Below are positions 7,415 through 15,805 of a stretch of DNA of 64,000 nt, piece after piece (positions within the stretch are counted from its first letter, which is position 1; each line of letters begins with the position of its first letter). The DNA is from Mumia sp. zg.B17 (GTDB lineage: Bacteria > Actinomycetota > Actinomycetes > Propionibacteriales > Nocardioidaceae). Location of the stretch: NCBI RefSeq assembly GCF_019550915.1, contig NZ_JAHWCI010000005.1, positions 434,001-498,000 of the forward strand, written 5' to 3'. The notes under the pieces are model-generated. The model made no database searches. It saw only the letters and a list, made by a program, of their open reading frames with translations, and was not told the origin of the DNA. The position numbers and the translations under genes are program-made.

Positions 7415-9541
7415 TTGGCTCGACCGACCCAGCGTCGACCGGACCCGCGCCGCAAGGGCGGGGCTCGGCGGTCGACCCGTGACCGCAAGGTCGACGCCGA
7501 CAACGTCGGCATCCTCCCTCTGCTCGCCCAGGCAGTACGCGAGGTCGAACGGGCGGTCCAGCGCGGGACGGCGACGTCCTCGACGCGCACCGCGTTCCAG
7601 GTGATCGCCCTGCTCGTCCGCGAGGAGCGGGCAAGGATCAAGCAGGAGGACATCCCCGAGGCGCGCCGGGCCGAGCAGCTGAAGCGCCTCGACGGCATCG
7701 CGACGATCCTGGCCACGACCGCGGCTCGAGACCCTTCCCTCTTCACCCTGCTCGCCGACGACGCCGTACCCTCCCCCGCTGCCAGGTCGCTGCGGCGCGA
7801 GATGCTCACGGCCGCCGGCATCGAGGTCGAGGAGGAGCCGGTCGCGGCTCCTGAGGAGGCAGGACCGGCGCCCGACCGCCAGGTCGTGCCGCAGTCGGTG
7901 GTCGCGCGCCAGCTGGCCAACCCCTTCCTCACTCCCGACCTCTCCGCTGCCAAGCCCCGTCGCACCGGCGCGGGACGCCTCGCGAACTGGGAGCTCATCG
8001 AGCCGCTGCTGCGGTCCTTCGAGCAGGGCGGACCGGCCTCCAGCATGGAGCTGCCGACGCCCACCACCCTGCGTACCCGCGACGGCCGCGACCTGATGCC
8101 GCACCAGGCGCAGCTGGTCGCCTCGGCCGCCGACGGCCACCGCACCTTCCTGCTCGCCGACGAACCCGGGCTCGGCAAGACGGCGCAGGCGCTGCTCGCG
8201 GCCCAGTCGGCCGACGCCTATCCCCTGCTCGTGGTGGCTCCCAACGTCGTCAAGATCAACTGGGCGCGGGAGGCGCAGCTGTGGACCCCGCGGCGCACCG
8301 CCACCGTCATCCACGGTGACGGCACCACGATCGACGGGTTCGCCGACATCGTCGTCGTCAACTACGAGGTCCTCGACCGCCACATCGGCTGGCTCGGTGA
8401 GCACGGCTTCCGCGGCATGGTGGTCGACGAGGCCCATTTCATCAAGAACCGCAAGTCCCAACGCTCCCAGCACGCGCTCGAGCTCTCCGAGCGGATCCGC
8501 TCCCGGACCGCCCGGCCGCTGCTCATGGCGCTCACGGGCACGCCGTTGATCAACGACATCGAGGACTTCCGGGCGATCTGGCAGTTCCTGGGCTGGATCG
8601 ACGACCGCAAGCCCGAGGCCGAGCTCATGGCGGCGCTGGAGGAGACCGGACTGGAGCCGGGCGAGCCCGGCTTCTACGCCGCCGCCCGCAGGTGCGTCGT
8701 CGACCTCGGTATCGTCCGCCGCCGCAAGATCGACGTGGCCGCCGACATCCCGGCGCGTCGCATCGCCGACATCCCGGTCGAGCTCGACGGCGAGACGGGA
8801 CGTTCTATCCGTGAGGCCGAGCGCGTGCTCGCCCGCCGGATGGTCGCCCGGTACGACAACGCGCTGGAGCACCGCGCGGCCGGCAAGGTCGTCGACGGGA
8901 TCGACCGCGAGCTCGTCCGTCTCGTCGCCAAGTGGGAGCGCGAGGAAGACACGAACGAGACCGGCAACGTGTTCGGGATGATGCGCCGGATCGGTCTGGC
9001 CAAGGCGGGTCTCGCCGCCGACTACACCGCGCAGCTCGCTCGCAGCGTCGGCAAGGTCGTGTTCTTCGCCAAGCACCTCGACGTCATGGACGTCGCGGAG
9101 GAGACGCTCGCCAAGCGCGGACTCCGCTACGCCACCATCCGCGGCGACCAGACGTCGACGCAGCGCCAGCGCGACATCGACGCGTTCGTGAACGACCCCG
9201 ACGTCGCGGTGATCGTGTGCTCGCTGACCGCCGCCGGCGTCGGCGTCAACCTTCAGGTCGCGTCCAACGTGGTGCTCGCCGAGCTCTCGTGGACCGACGC
9301 CGAGCAGACGCAGGCGATCGACCGCGTGCACCGCATCGGTCAGGCCGAGCCGGTCACCGCGTGGCGGATCATCGGCGCACAGACGATCGACGCGAAGGTC
9401 GCCGAGCTGATCGACTCGAAGGCCGCGCTGGCCGCGACGGCGCTGGACGGCGAGGCCCTCGACGAGAAGGCGTCGGCCGACGTCCAGCTCGAGGCTCTCG
9501 TCGGGCTGCTCACCGACGCGCTGGAGGAGCGGGGCGACTGA
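7415..9541 (+). CDS. SNF2-family DEAH helicase/translocase
   Basis: A 708-residue protein. A basic N-terminus and a helical region of about 200 residues precede an SNF2 ATPase core: Walker A D-E-P-G-L-G-K-T (about residue 250), Walker B V-V-D-E-A-H, motif III T-G-T-P-L, and the C-terminal lobe with D-R-V-H-R-I-G-Q (motif VI). The core resembles SMARCAL1-like enzymes rather than RapA or Rad54. It likely translocates on DNA, for example in replication or repair; no partner nuclease or methylase is adjacent. I chose the TTG at 7415 because AGAGGAGG lies just upstream, overriding earlier in-frame starts. Confidence 0.85.
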   Translation: MARPTQRRPDPRRKGGARRSTRDRKVDADNVGILPLLAQAVREVERAVQRGTATSSTRTAFQVIALLVREERARIKQEDIPEARRAEQLKRLDGIATILATTAARDPSLFTLLADDAVPSPAARSLRREMLTAAGIEVEEEPVAAPEEAGPAPDRQVVPQSVVARQLANPFLTPDLSAAKPRRTGAGRLANWELIEPLLRSFEQGGPASSMELPTPTTLRTRDGRDLMPHQAQLVASAADGHRTFLLADEPGLGKTAQALLAAQSADAYPLLVVAPNVVKINWAREAQLWTPRRTATVIHGDGTTIDGFADIVVVNYEVLDRHIGWLGEHGFRGMVVDEAHFIKNRKSQRSQHALELSERIRSRTARPLLMALTGTPLINDIEDFRAIWQFLGWIDDRKPEAELMAALEETGLEPGEPGFYAAARRCVVDLGIVRRRKIDVAADIPARRIADIPVELDGETGRSIREAERVLARRMVARYDNALEHRAAGKVVDGIDRELVRLVAKWEREEDTNETGNVFGMMRRIGLAKAGLAADYTAQLARSVGKVVFFAKHLDVMDVAEETLAKRGLRYATIRGDQTSTQRQRDIDAFVNDPDVAVIVCSLTAAGVGVNLQVASNVVLAELSWTDAEQTQAIDRVHRIGQAEPVTAWRIIGAQTIDAKVAELIDSKAALAATALDGEALDEKASADVQLEALVGLLTDALEERGD

Positions 9542-9584
9542 CGGCCGTACGAGCGTGACGTCGTAACGCTGGGTGACACGTTGC

Positions 9585-9614
9585 TTGTCGCCCGGCGCTA
9601 CGACGATCTAGACT
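9585..9614 (+). promoter_or_regulatory. Candidate promoter for the lipase gene
   Basis: TTGTCG and TAGACT are separated by 18 bases, about 225 bases upstream of the lipase start. The fit to consensus is moderate. The remaining 297-base gap holds nothing else that I can recognise. Confidence 0.35.
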
Positions 9615-9838
9615 CCGTCTACCGCAACGAACGACTCGCTCCGCGCGCGGGGCGACGCCTCTGGCACGGACGACCTCCGCGGCCGGTCACCACCGAAGAC
9701 CCAGGCCCCTCGCCACCGCGCAGGGCCCCTGCGGCTCGGGCTCTGCGTCCCAGACCGCCCTCCCTCTCGAACGCCGGCGCCCCGGCGAGCGACGCAGTCG
9801 GACGTGCTTCACAAGCCACCGACACAGGAGCGAGTCCC

Positions 9839-11197
9839 ATGAAGCGTTCGAGACCCTTCTTCCCTGCCGGCCGAGGCGGCCGATTCGTCGCCGCCGTCGC
9901 CGCGCTGACCCTGCTCGGCGGCCTCGGCACCGCCGCTCCGGCAGCAGCCGACGACGAGGTGGTGTCCCGAGGGATCACCATCCCCGCCTTCTACAACCCG
10001 CCGAGCTCCCTGCCGTCGGCCGACGGAGCGCTGATCCGTACCGCGCCGCTGAAGCTCGGGCTGAGCCTGCCCGGCCTCAACGGCCCGCTCCCGGGGACGG
10101 CGACCCGCCTGATGTACAAGTCGACCGACTCCAACGGGCAGCCCGTCGCGGTCACCGGCGCCTACATCGAGCCGTCAGCGCGGTGGACGGGCACCGGGCC
10201 TCGTCCGCTCGTCGTCCTGGCGCCCGGCACGCTCGGGCAGGGCGACCAGTGCGCGGCCTCTCTCGCGCTGGAGAACCCGGTGGCGCTCAACCTCACCGAG
10301 GGCACCGTGTCGGTCGGCTACGAGAACCTGGCGACGTACCGCCTGCTCGCCAAGGGCGTCGCGGTCGCGGTCACCGACTACGTCGGGCTCGGCGCCACCG
10401 ACCGGCTGCACACCTACGTGAACCGCGTCGACGAGGGGCACGCCGTGCTCGACGCTGTGCGCGCCGCTCGTGGACTCGACTCGGCGTCGGTGACCGACGC
10501 CTCGCCCGTGGGTCTGTACGGCTACAGCCAGGGGGGCGGAGCCACGGCCGCCGCGGCGGAGCTGCAGCCCTCGTACGCCCCGGACGTCACCCTCTCCGGC
10601 GTGTACTCCGGCGCGCCGCCGGCCGACCTGGTGAAGGTGCTCCCCGGCATCGACGGGAGTGCCCTCGCGGCAGCCGCCGGATGGACCGTCAACGGTCTCG
10701 CCCAGAGCGAGCCGGCGCTGCGGCCGATCATCGACGCCTATATCAACGACAAGGGCCGCGCCGCACTGGAGGACGTGTCGACCCGGTGCGTCGGGGACGC
10801 GATCTTCGCCCACGGCTTCACCAAGACCAGGAGCTGGACCAAGCAGGGCATCTCGCTCGGCGACGTCGTCGCGCGTGAGCCGGCGGTCCAGGCGGCCATC
10901 GACAAGCAGCGCATCGGCCGGCTGCGCCCGACCGCCCCGGTCCGCGTCGCCACCGGCGTCGCCGACGACACGGTGCCTCACCGTCAGGCTCGACAGCTCG
11001 CCGTCGACTGGTGCGCCAAGGGCGCCAATGTCACCTACGAGCCTGTCTACCTCCCGAACCTCGGCAACAAGCTGGTGCTCCCCAACCACTTCTTGCCGAT
11101 GCTCGAGGATCAGGGCCAGGCCATCTCGTGGGTGACCGACCGCCTCGCGGGCAAGCCGGCGCGGTCCAACTGCCGGTTCCTGCCGATCATGCCCTGA
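9839..11197 (+). CDS. Secreted lipase, LIP (secretory lipase) family
   Basis: A 452-residue exported protein. The signal peptide has a basic start (K-R-S-R-P), a hydrophobic core (V-A-A-V-A-A-L-T-L-L-G-G-L-G) and a cut near A-P-A-A-A-D. The mature alpha/beta-hydrolase has the nucleophile serine in G-Y-S-Q-G-G (about residue 225), a later D-D (A-D-D-T-V-P-H) suited to the acid, and a His in L-P-N-H. Paired cysteines fit an extracellular enzyme. It resembles the Candida-lipase-type PF03583 family, which hydrolyses triacylglycerols or related esters. The start at 9839 has AGGAG upstream and precedes the signal. Confidence 0.85.
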   Translation: MKRSRPFFPAGRGGRFVAAVAALTLLGGLGTAAPAAADDEVVSRGITIPAFYNPPSSLPSADGALIRTAPLKLGLSLPGLNGPLPGTATRLMYKSTDSNGQPVAVTGAYIEPSARWTGTGPRPLVVLAPGTLGQGDQCAASLALENPVALNLTEGTVSVGYENLATYRLLAKGVAVAVTDYVGLGATDRLHTYVNRVDEGHAVLDAVRAARGLDSASVTDASPVGLYGYSQGGGATAAAAELQPSYAPDVTLSGVYSGAPPADLVKVLPGIDGSALAAAAGWTVNGLAQSEPALRPIIDAYINDKGRAALEDVSTRCVGDAIFAHGFTKTRSWTKQGISLGDVVAREPAVQAAIDKQRIGRLRPTAPVRVATGVADDTVPHRQARQLAVDWCAKGANVTYEPVYLPNLGNKLVLPNHFLPMLEDQGQAISWVTDRLAGKPARSNCRFLPIMP

Positions 11198-11213
11198 TCC
11201 CCTCCCGTCCCTT

Positions 11214-11289
11214 CCCGTCCCCGATGTGTGCACTTCATCCTGGTTCTCGGTGCCGGATTCCTTGATCAGCTGCACACATCGGGGACGGG
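11214..11289. repeat. Palindromic element A (REP-like) at a convergent gene junction
   Basis: Nineteen-base perfect arms, CCCGTCCCCGATGTGTGCA (11214-11232) and its complement (11271-11289), enclose a 38-base loop. The element lies between the lipase (plus) and the twin-SnoaL gene (minus), and its right arm supplies the last codons and stop of the latter. A related element lies at 13149-13227. It could act as a bidirectional terminator. Confidence 0.7.
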
Positions 11290-12120
11290 GCGGAGGTCCA
11301 ACCGGACCCGATCGGTCCCCGCCGCGAGCGGGTACGAGAGGTGCTGGTGGACCAGCAGCCACCGCCCGTCCCTCCGGCGGAAGACACGGGTCGCACGCGA
11401 CCAGGTGGTGGCCTCGTCGTCGTCACCATCCTGCGTGACCGCGACCCGGTCCAGGGACCACACCGCTGCGAGGTCACCGCGGACGACGATCTGGGGATCG
11501 ACCACGTCGAAGTCGATCCGGCCGGCTGTCGCCTCCAACCCGCGACGACAGCTCTCACGGACGTCCTCCAGCTCGCGCAGCAGGAGAGGCTCCTCGAGCT
11601 CGTACGACGTCACGTCCTGGGCGATGCCAGCCATCATCGCGTCGAGATCCTTGGCGGCGGTGTCCTCGTGCCAGCGCCTCAGCACGGCAGCGACCTCGGC
11701 CTCCCCCTCCGAGTCACGACGTCCGCTGTCCTCGGTGAACGAGTGGTGCTCGTGGGCGATGAGCCATCGTCCGTCGACCCTTCGCAGCCCGAGCGTGAGG
11801 CGGAGCCGCTGGTCTGGGTGCTCGTCGTGGGATCCTCGCGCGCGGCAGAGCACGAGACCGTGCGCGAAGGCGACGTCGTCTCCCGCGGTGACCTCGAGCG
11901 ACTCCAGCACGAACTGGCCGTCGCCTCGCTGCCAGGCCAGGAAGTCGCTCCACGACGCCTCGTACGCCTTCATGCCCCGGACGCCCTCGTACGGCGGCGG
12001 GACGTCGAACATGACGATGTCGTCGGTGTGGTCGGCCAGCACCGCCTCGAGATCGGTCCCGCGGTCGACCGCGTCGATCCAGCGGGTGATCACGGAGCGG
12101 ATGTCGGATTCGTGTTCCAT
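11266..12120 (-). CDS. Twin SnoaL-like (NTF2-fold) protein
   Basis: A 284-residue protein made of two tandem SnoaL/DUF4440-type domains: residues ~5-135 (I-T-R-W-I-D-A-V-D-R to H-E-H-H-S-F) and ~150-275 (L-R-R-W-H-E-D-T-A-A-K-D to H-Q-H-L-S-Y). Each ends in a D-G-R-W-L-I/L-V/A-H strand typical of the fold. Such domains bind or isomerise small hydrophobic molecules; no activity can be named. A clear GGAGG precedes the ATG at 12120. It is divergent from a sigma factor that also carries a SnoaL domain, with only 30 bases between them. The end overlaps palindromic element A. Confidence 0.75.
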   Translation of the reverse strand: MEHESDIRSVITRWIDAVDRGTDLEAVLADHTDDIVMFDVPPPYEGVRGMKAYEASWSDFLAWQRGDGQFVLESLEVTAGDDVAFAHGLVLCRARGSHDEHPDQRLRLTLGLRRVDGRWLIAHEHHSFTEDSGRRDSEGEAEVAAVLRRWHEDTAAKDLDAMMAGIAQDVTSYELEEPLLLRELEDVRESCRRGLEATAGRIDFDVVDPQIVVRGDLAAVWSLDRVAVTQDGDDDEATTWSRATRVFRRRDGRWLLVHQHLSYPLAAGTDRVRLDLRPVPDVCS

Positions 12121-12150
12121 CGGTTGCCTCCGGTCTGCAAGTCTGGGTTC

Positions 12151-13134
12151 GTGGAAGGAACCCCGGCGCAGACCGGAACTCATCGCGCCGAGCCCGACAC
12201 CGACCTCACGAGCGCGCGTGCCGGCGACGCCGACGCGTTCGCCAGGCTGGTCGCGCCGTACGACCGCGAGCTGCTTCTCCACTGCTACCGGATGCTCGGA
12301 TCGACCGCGGACGCGGCGGACGCCCGGCAGGAGACGCTGCTGCGCGCCTGGCAGGGTCTCGGCCGGTTCGACGGCCGGCACCTGCGGGCCTGGCTCTATC
12401 GCATCGCGAGCAACCGGTGTCTGACCATGATCGACCGGCGCGGTCGACGTGAGCTTCCGATGACGCTCGCCACCGGTGACGCCGAGGTGTCCTGGCTCGA
12501 GCCGCTGCCGGGGGGCTGGCTCGGATCGACGCCCGAGGAGCAAGCGATCGATCGGGAGACCGTACGGCTGGCATTCGTCGCTGCGCTGCAGACCCTCCCT
12601 GCGGCACAGCGCGCCGTGCTTCTGCTGCGTGACGTCCTCGCCTTCAGGGCGGCCGAGGTCGCCGGCATCCTCGACCTCAGCGTGCCGGCGGTCACCAGCC
12701 TTCTGCAACGCGCCCGCGCAGCGGTCGCCGACGGGTTGCCGGCGCCGAGCTCCACGAGCGACGACGCCGGTCTCGACGCGTTGGCTGAGCGCTACACCCG
12801 CGCCTGGGAGGCCGGCGACGTCGACCAGATCGTCGCCCTGCTCGCCGAGGACGTGCGCTACGCCATGCCGCCTGAGCCGCGCTGGTACCTCGGCTCAGCC
12901 TCGGTCGCCGCCTTCCTGCGAGACGGTCCCCTCCAGGCGAGGTGGCGGTTCCTGAGGACCGAGGCCAACGGTCAGCTCGCCTTCGCGACGTACATGTTCG
13001 ACGCCCAGCACGGAGACTTCCGACCCGCAGGGCTGGACGTCCTCAGCGTGGCGGACGGCTCCGTACGGGAGGTCGTCAGCTTTCTCGATGCGGACTTCGC
13101 CGCGTTCGGCCTGCCGACGACGCTCCCCGCGTGA
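12151..13134 (+). CDS. ECF sigma factor with C-terminal SnoaL domain (SigG-like)
   Basis: A 327-residue protein. Sigma-70 region 2 spans ~residues 20-90 (L-L-L-H-C-Y-R-M-L-G-S to R-A-W-L-Y-R-I-A), region 4 ~residues 140-195 (L-P-A-A-Q-R-A-V-L-L-L-R-D-V to Q-R-A-R-A), then a SnoaL domain (~210-320) with P-P-E-P-R-W-Y-L-G. This layout is that of SigG-type ECF sigmas, in which the NTF2-like tail modulates activity instead of a separate anti-sigma factor. The GTG at 12151 is the earliest sensible start; no RBS is seen, so the mRNA may be leaderless. The trigger is unknown. Confidence 0.85.
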   Translation: MEGTPAQTGTHRAEPDTDLTSARAGDADAFARLVAPYDRELLLHCYRMLGSTADAADARQETLLRAWQGLGRFDGRHLRAWLYRIASNRCLTMIDRRGRRELPMTLATGDAEVSWLEPLPGGWLGSTPEEQAIDRETVRLAFVAALQTLPAAQRAVLLLRDVLAFRAAEVAGILDLSVPAVTSLLQRARAAVADGLPAPSSTSDDAGLDALAERYTRAWEAGDVDQIVALLAEDVRYAMPPEPRWYLGSASVAAFLRDGPLQARWRFLRTEANGQLAFATYMFDAQHGDFRPAGLDVLSVADGSVREVVSFLDADFAAFGLPTTLPA

Positions 13135-13148
13135 GCCCGCACGCAACC

Positions 13149-13227
13149 GTCCCGCCCGCGATTTGTGCACCTCATCAAGGTTTCGGATGGAACTACCTTG
13201 ACCAACTGCACGAATCGGGGACGGGAC
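13149..13227. repeat. Palindromic element B (REP-like) at a convergent gene junction
   Basis: The arms at 13149-13169 and 13207-13227 match at 18 of 21 positions. An inner 7-bp stem (TCAAGGT with ACCTTGA) encloses a 13-base loop. The element lies between the sigma factor (plus) and the csbD-like gene (minus). It shares the arm consensus CGAT-K-Y-GTGCA and an inner TCAAGG with element A, 1.9 kb away. Confidence 0.7.
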
Positions 13228-13250
13228 GGGAGCTGGAGCGGACCGGCGGG

Positions 13251-13425
13251 CTACTTCTTGAAGGCGTCCTTGACGTTCTCGCCGGCCTGCTTCAGGTCGC
13301 TCTTGCTCTGGTCGGTCTTGCCCTCGGCCTCCTGGGACTCATCGCCCCGCGCCTTGCCGGCGGCCTCCTTGGCCTTGCCCTTGGCGTCCTCACCGGTGTT
13401 CTTCAGCTTGTCGTCGAGACCCATC
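13251..13425 (-). CDS. CsbD-family stress protein
   Basis: A 57-residue highly charged protein rich in K, E, A and G, with the CsbD-like pattern G-L-D-D-K-L-K-N-T-G-E-D-A-K-G-K-A-K-E. CsbD family members are small, unstructured proteins of general stress regulons; function is unknown. The inner ATG at 13425 is chosen because GAAGGGG lies at proper distance; the ATG at 13433 would touch that RBS. It is a single gene whose 3' end faces palindromic element B. Confidence 0.8.
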
Positions 13426-13486
13426 GAGGTCATCCCCTTCGGTTGATCCTGCTCGGTCCTCCCATGGTGCCCCGTGGGAGGCGGTC

Positions 13487-13963
13487 TCACACATCGCGCG
13501 AGGTCCCCTCCGCGTACGCGGCCAGGTTCGCCAAGGACGAGGCCAGCCCGGCGCGGTGGTCGGCGGCGGAGATGCCCGCCGGCACGTCGTCGGCACGAAC
13601 CTCGACGCGCGTCCCGCTCCCCGTCCACGCGATCGTCCAGGTCATCGTCATCGTCCCGGCGTACGCGGGATCGTCCGACGGGAACTCCACGGCCTCGACG
13701 ACTCGCGCACCCGGCACGAGCTCGACGAAGCGGGCCTCGACGACGTCGGAGTCGGCGGTCGCCTTGCCGGTGACGGTGGTGACGTCGTCGTAGGTCAGCA
13801 CCATCCGGTAGGACCCGCCCGGCCGGAGGTCGTACCGGTCGATTCGGGCGGTCATGCCGTCGGGCGGGAGCCACGCGACGCGCGCCTCCGGATCGGTCAA
13901 CGCGTCATAGACCCGCTGCGGCGGTGCCGCGACAGTGCGAGAGGCCGAGTCGGTGCGTCCCAT
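13487..13963 (-). CDS. SRPBCC (AHSA1-type) domain protein
   Basis: A 158-residue single-domain START/SRPBCC protein: a P-P-Q-R-V-Y-D-A-L-T-D-P-E helix, W-L-P-P-D-G-M, a strand-rich middle and a C-terminal helix from ~residue 130. Such proteins bind hydrophobic ligands; no partner is evident apart from the upstream DUF427 gene, which ends four bases before this ATG. The two are one operon. Confidence 0.8.
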   Translation of the reverse strand: MGRTDSASRTVAAPPQRVYDALTDPEARVAWLPPDGMTARIDRYDLRPGGSYRMVLTYDDVTTVTGKATADSDVVEARFVELVPGARVVEAVEFPSDDPAYAGTMTMTWTIAWTGSGTRVEVRADDVPAGISAADHRAGLASSLANLAAYAEGTSRDV

Positions 13964-13967
13964 GGTC

Positions 13968-14348
13968 TCAGCCGGCCGTGTGCTCGACCTCGACCGCGAC
14001 CCGGTCGGGATAGAACGCCACGTGCCCGCGGATGCTCGCGACGGCGCCGTACGGCTCGGGGTACGTCCACCCGCCGTCCTCCACGATGCCTTCGGGAGTG
14101 GTGATCGAGACATAGCTCGCCGTTCCCTTGAACGGGCAGTAGGTGGACGTGTCGGTCGGAGACACCACCGACGCGTCGAGGTCGGACCGAGGGACGTAGA
14201 CGACCGGCGGGTAGGTCGACTCCCGCAGCGTCAGAGCGGCGGTCGTGTCGGCGACGACGGTGTCACCGACCAGGACCCGGACCCGTGAGGGTGTCGGTTC
14301 CACGGAGATCGGATGAAGAGCATCGGGAAGACGGCGTCTGCGGCTCAT
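13968..14348 (-). CDS. DUF427 domain protein
   Basis: A 126-residue DUF427 protein with the family patterns V-R-V-L-V-G-D-T-V-V-A-D-T, Y-C-P-F-K-G-T-A-S-Y and the closing H-V-A-F-Y-P-D-R-V. DUF427 is a small beta-rich fold common in actinobacteria and fungi, of unproven function. It is the first gene of a two-gene operon with the SRPBCC protein. The ATG at 14348 has little RBS; a later start is possible. Confidence 0.8.
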   Translation of the reverse strand: MSRRRRLPDALHPISVEPTPSRVRVLVGDTVVADTTAALTLRESTYPPVVYVPRSDLDASVVSPTDTSTYCPFKGTASYVSITTPEGIVEDGGWTYPEPYGAVASIRGHVAFYPDRVAVEVEHTAG

Positions 14349-14396
14349 CTCAGCGCCAACCGCCAGTACGACCGGCGTATTCCGGTCGAGCCCCGG

Positions 14397-15083
14397 TCAG
14401 ACCATCGGAGGGAGGGCGCGCGTCTGCACCAGCATCTCCGCGACCCTGCGCAACCGGAGGTTGTGGTGCTGCGAGTAGCGCTTGAGGACCTCGAACGCCC
14501 GCGGCTCGTCGAGACCGAACCGCTCCATCAGGATCCCCTGTGCCTGACCGATCAGCTTGCGGGAGTCGAGCGCGAGCTGCAGGTGAGCCTCACGGTCGGC
14601 CCGGACGAGGGCTACCGCTGCGTGCCGGGCGAAGAGGTGCGCCAGCGCGCTGTCGTCCTCGTCGAAGAACCGAGGAACGCAGGAGTAGAGCGAGACCACA
14701 CCGATCCGGCGTCCCTGGATCGGGAGCCCGACGGCGAGCAGACTCTTGAAACCGCGCTCGGACAGGCCGGAGGTCCAGTCGCGCCACCGCGTCTCTTGAC
14801 CCAGGTCGCCGACACGGAGGGTCTGGTCCCAGTCGGAGCTGAGCCACGGGCCTTCCTGGCACTTCTCCTGGATCTCGTCGACCTCCACGACCAGGTCGCT
14901 GGTGGCGGCCACCGTCTCGAGGCGGCTGTTGCCGCGCAACAGCGTCACGCCCGCCGCATCCATCTCGAGTGTCTCGCAGAGGTACGCGATGACCTGCTCG
15001 GCCGTCTCCTCGAGGGAATCAGCGGCATGCAGCTCCTCGACGATCTCGACCAGCTCTTGATGGTCGAGGCGCGCATCTTCCAT
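14397..15083 (-). CDS. GAF-ANTAR sensor/antiterminator protein
   Basis: A 228-residue protein. An N-terminal GAF domain (~residues 20-155) senses a ligand or redox state; the C-terminal ANTAR domain (~165-225) shows I-G-Q-A-Q-G-I-L-M-E-R-F-G and a following three-helix pattern. ANTAR domains bind paired hexanucleotide-loop RNA hairpins and block transcription termination. No histidine kinase is adjacent, as usual for actinobacterial GAF-ANTAR proteins. It is one of two such genes here, flanking a small membrane protein gene. Confidence 0.88.
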   Translation of the reverse strand: MEDARLDHQELVEIVEELHAADSLEETAEQVIAYLCETLEMDAAGVTLLRGNSRLETVAATSDLVVEVDEIQEKCQEGPWLSSDWDQTLRVGDLGQETRWRDWTSGLSERGFKSLLAVGLPIQGRRIGVVSLYSCVPRFFDEDDSALAHLFARHAAVALVRADREAHLQLALDSRKLIGQAQGILMERFGLDEPRAFEVLKRYSQHHNLRLRRVAEMLVQTRALPPMV

Positions 15084-15209
15084 ACCGCAGCCGCTCCTGA
15101 ACAGACTTGTCCCCGGGATCTGCCTGGCAGTCTAAGCAGCACATATTTTCTATCACCTTCCCCGCGTCGCGTCGTCATCGGCACGCGGCTCCGGAGGCTG
15201 GCGCTGGGG

Positions 15210-15686
15210 TCAGGCAGGGTCGGCCGCGTGCATGTGGCCGTAGGCGTACTCGCCTCGTCGCAGCAGCATCGCGACCAGCATGAAGAGGGGCATCAGCACG
15301 TGCCCCAGCATCATCAGACCCATCTCGGCGAGCACACCGGCCCACAGCAGCGGGAACAGCACCCAGAACCCGGCGTACATGGCGAGGGTCATCTCCACGA
15401 CGAGCTGGAGGCGGGCGCGATGGAACCGCATCCACGCCACCATCGTGATGCTCATCGCCGTCGCCATCGCCGTCGCGTCGACGTCGGGGCGCGAGGCCCA
15501 CGCGGAGACGGCGGTCGACCCGGCCAGGACGCTCCACAGGGGGTAGAGGGCCGCCATGCCGACAAGCATGGCCACGATCATCTCCAGGTAGTGACGGGTG
15601 AACGTCCAGGCCGGACGCCGCCACCACGAGAGCGGGCGCTCGGCTTCGGCGGTGACGGACGCGCCACCGTGATGCTGGGACGTCAT
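15210..15686 (-). CDS. Four-helix integral membrane protein, unknown function
   Basis: A 158-residue protein with four hydrophobic helices (~36-55, ~75-92, ~96-118, ~122-142), a methionine-rich composition, and His residues near the C-terminus (G-H-M-H-A). It begins R-H-Y-L-E-M-I-V-A-M-L-V-G-M after a short cytoplasmic part. Similar actinobacterial proteins are uncharacterised; His/Met content hints at metal or redox association, which is inference. A GGGGGGAT RBS precedes the ATG. The upstream region carries two matching 18-bp palindromes. Confidence 0.7.
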   Translation of the reverse strand: MTSQHHGGASVTAEAERPLSWWRRPAWTFTRHYLEMIVAMLVGMAALYPLWSVLAGSTAVSAWASRPDVDATAMATAMSITMVAWMRFHRARLQLVVEMTLAMYAGFWVLFPLLWAGVLAEMGLMMLGHVLMPLFMLVAMLLRRGEYAYGHMHAADPA

Positions 15687-15702
15687 GAGGATCCCCCCTC
15701 AA

Positions 15703-15757
15703 CTCGTACGCGTGTGTACGAGATCAAGGTAACACCAACTCGGACACATGTGTACGA
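15703..15757 (-). promoter_or_regulatory. Duplicated 18-bp operator upstream of the membrane-protein gene
   Basis: Copy 1 (15704-15721) reads TCGTACGCGTGTGTACGA and its outer 7-bp arms are perfect. Copy 2 (15740-15757) reads TCGGACACATGTGTACGA with one mismatched pair. The copies agree at 15 of 18 bases, with centres 36 bp apart. Between them, on the minus strand, lies a TACCTT -10-like hexamer. The pattern suggests a dimeric repressor of TetR type; no such gene is adjacent. Confidence 0.65.
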
Positions 15758-15805
15758 ATTGTTTCTGGGATGGCACGCACCGACCGCCGTACGTCCGTAC
15801 GGCGA

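Noticed and set aside
7235-9331. 698-codon minus-strand frame opposite the SNF2 gene
   Set aside because: Antisense shadow; the plus-strand frame has all helicase motifs.
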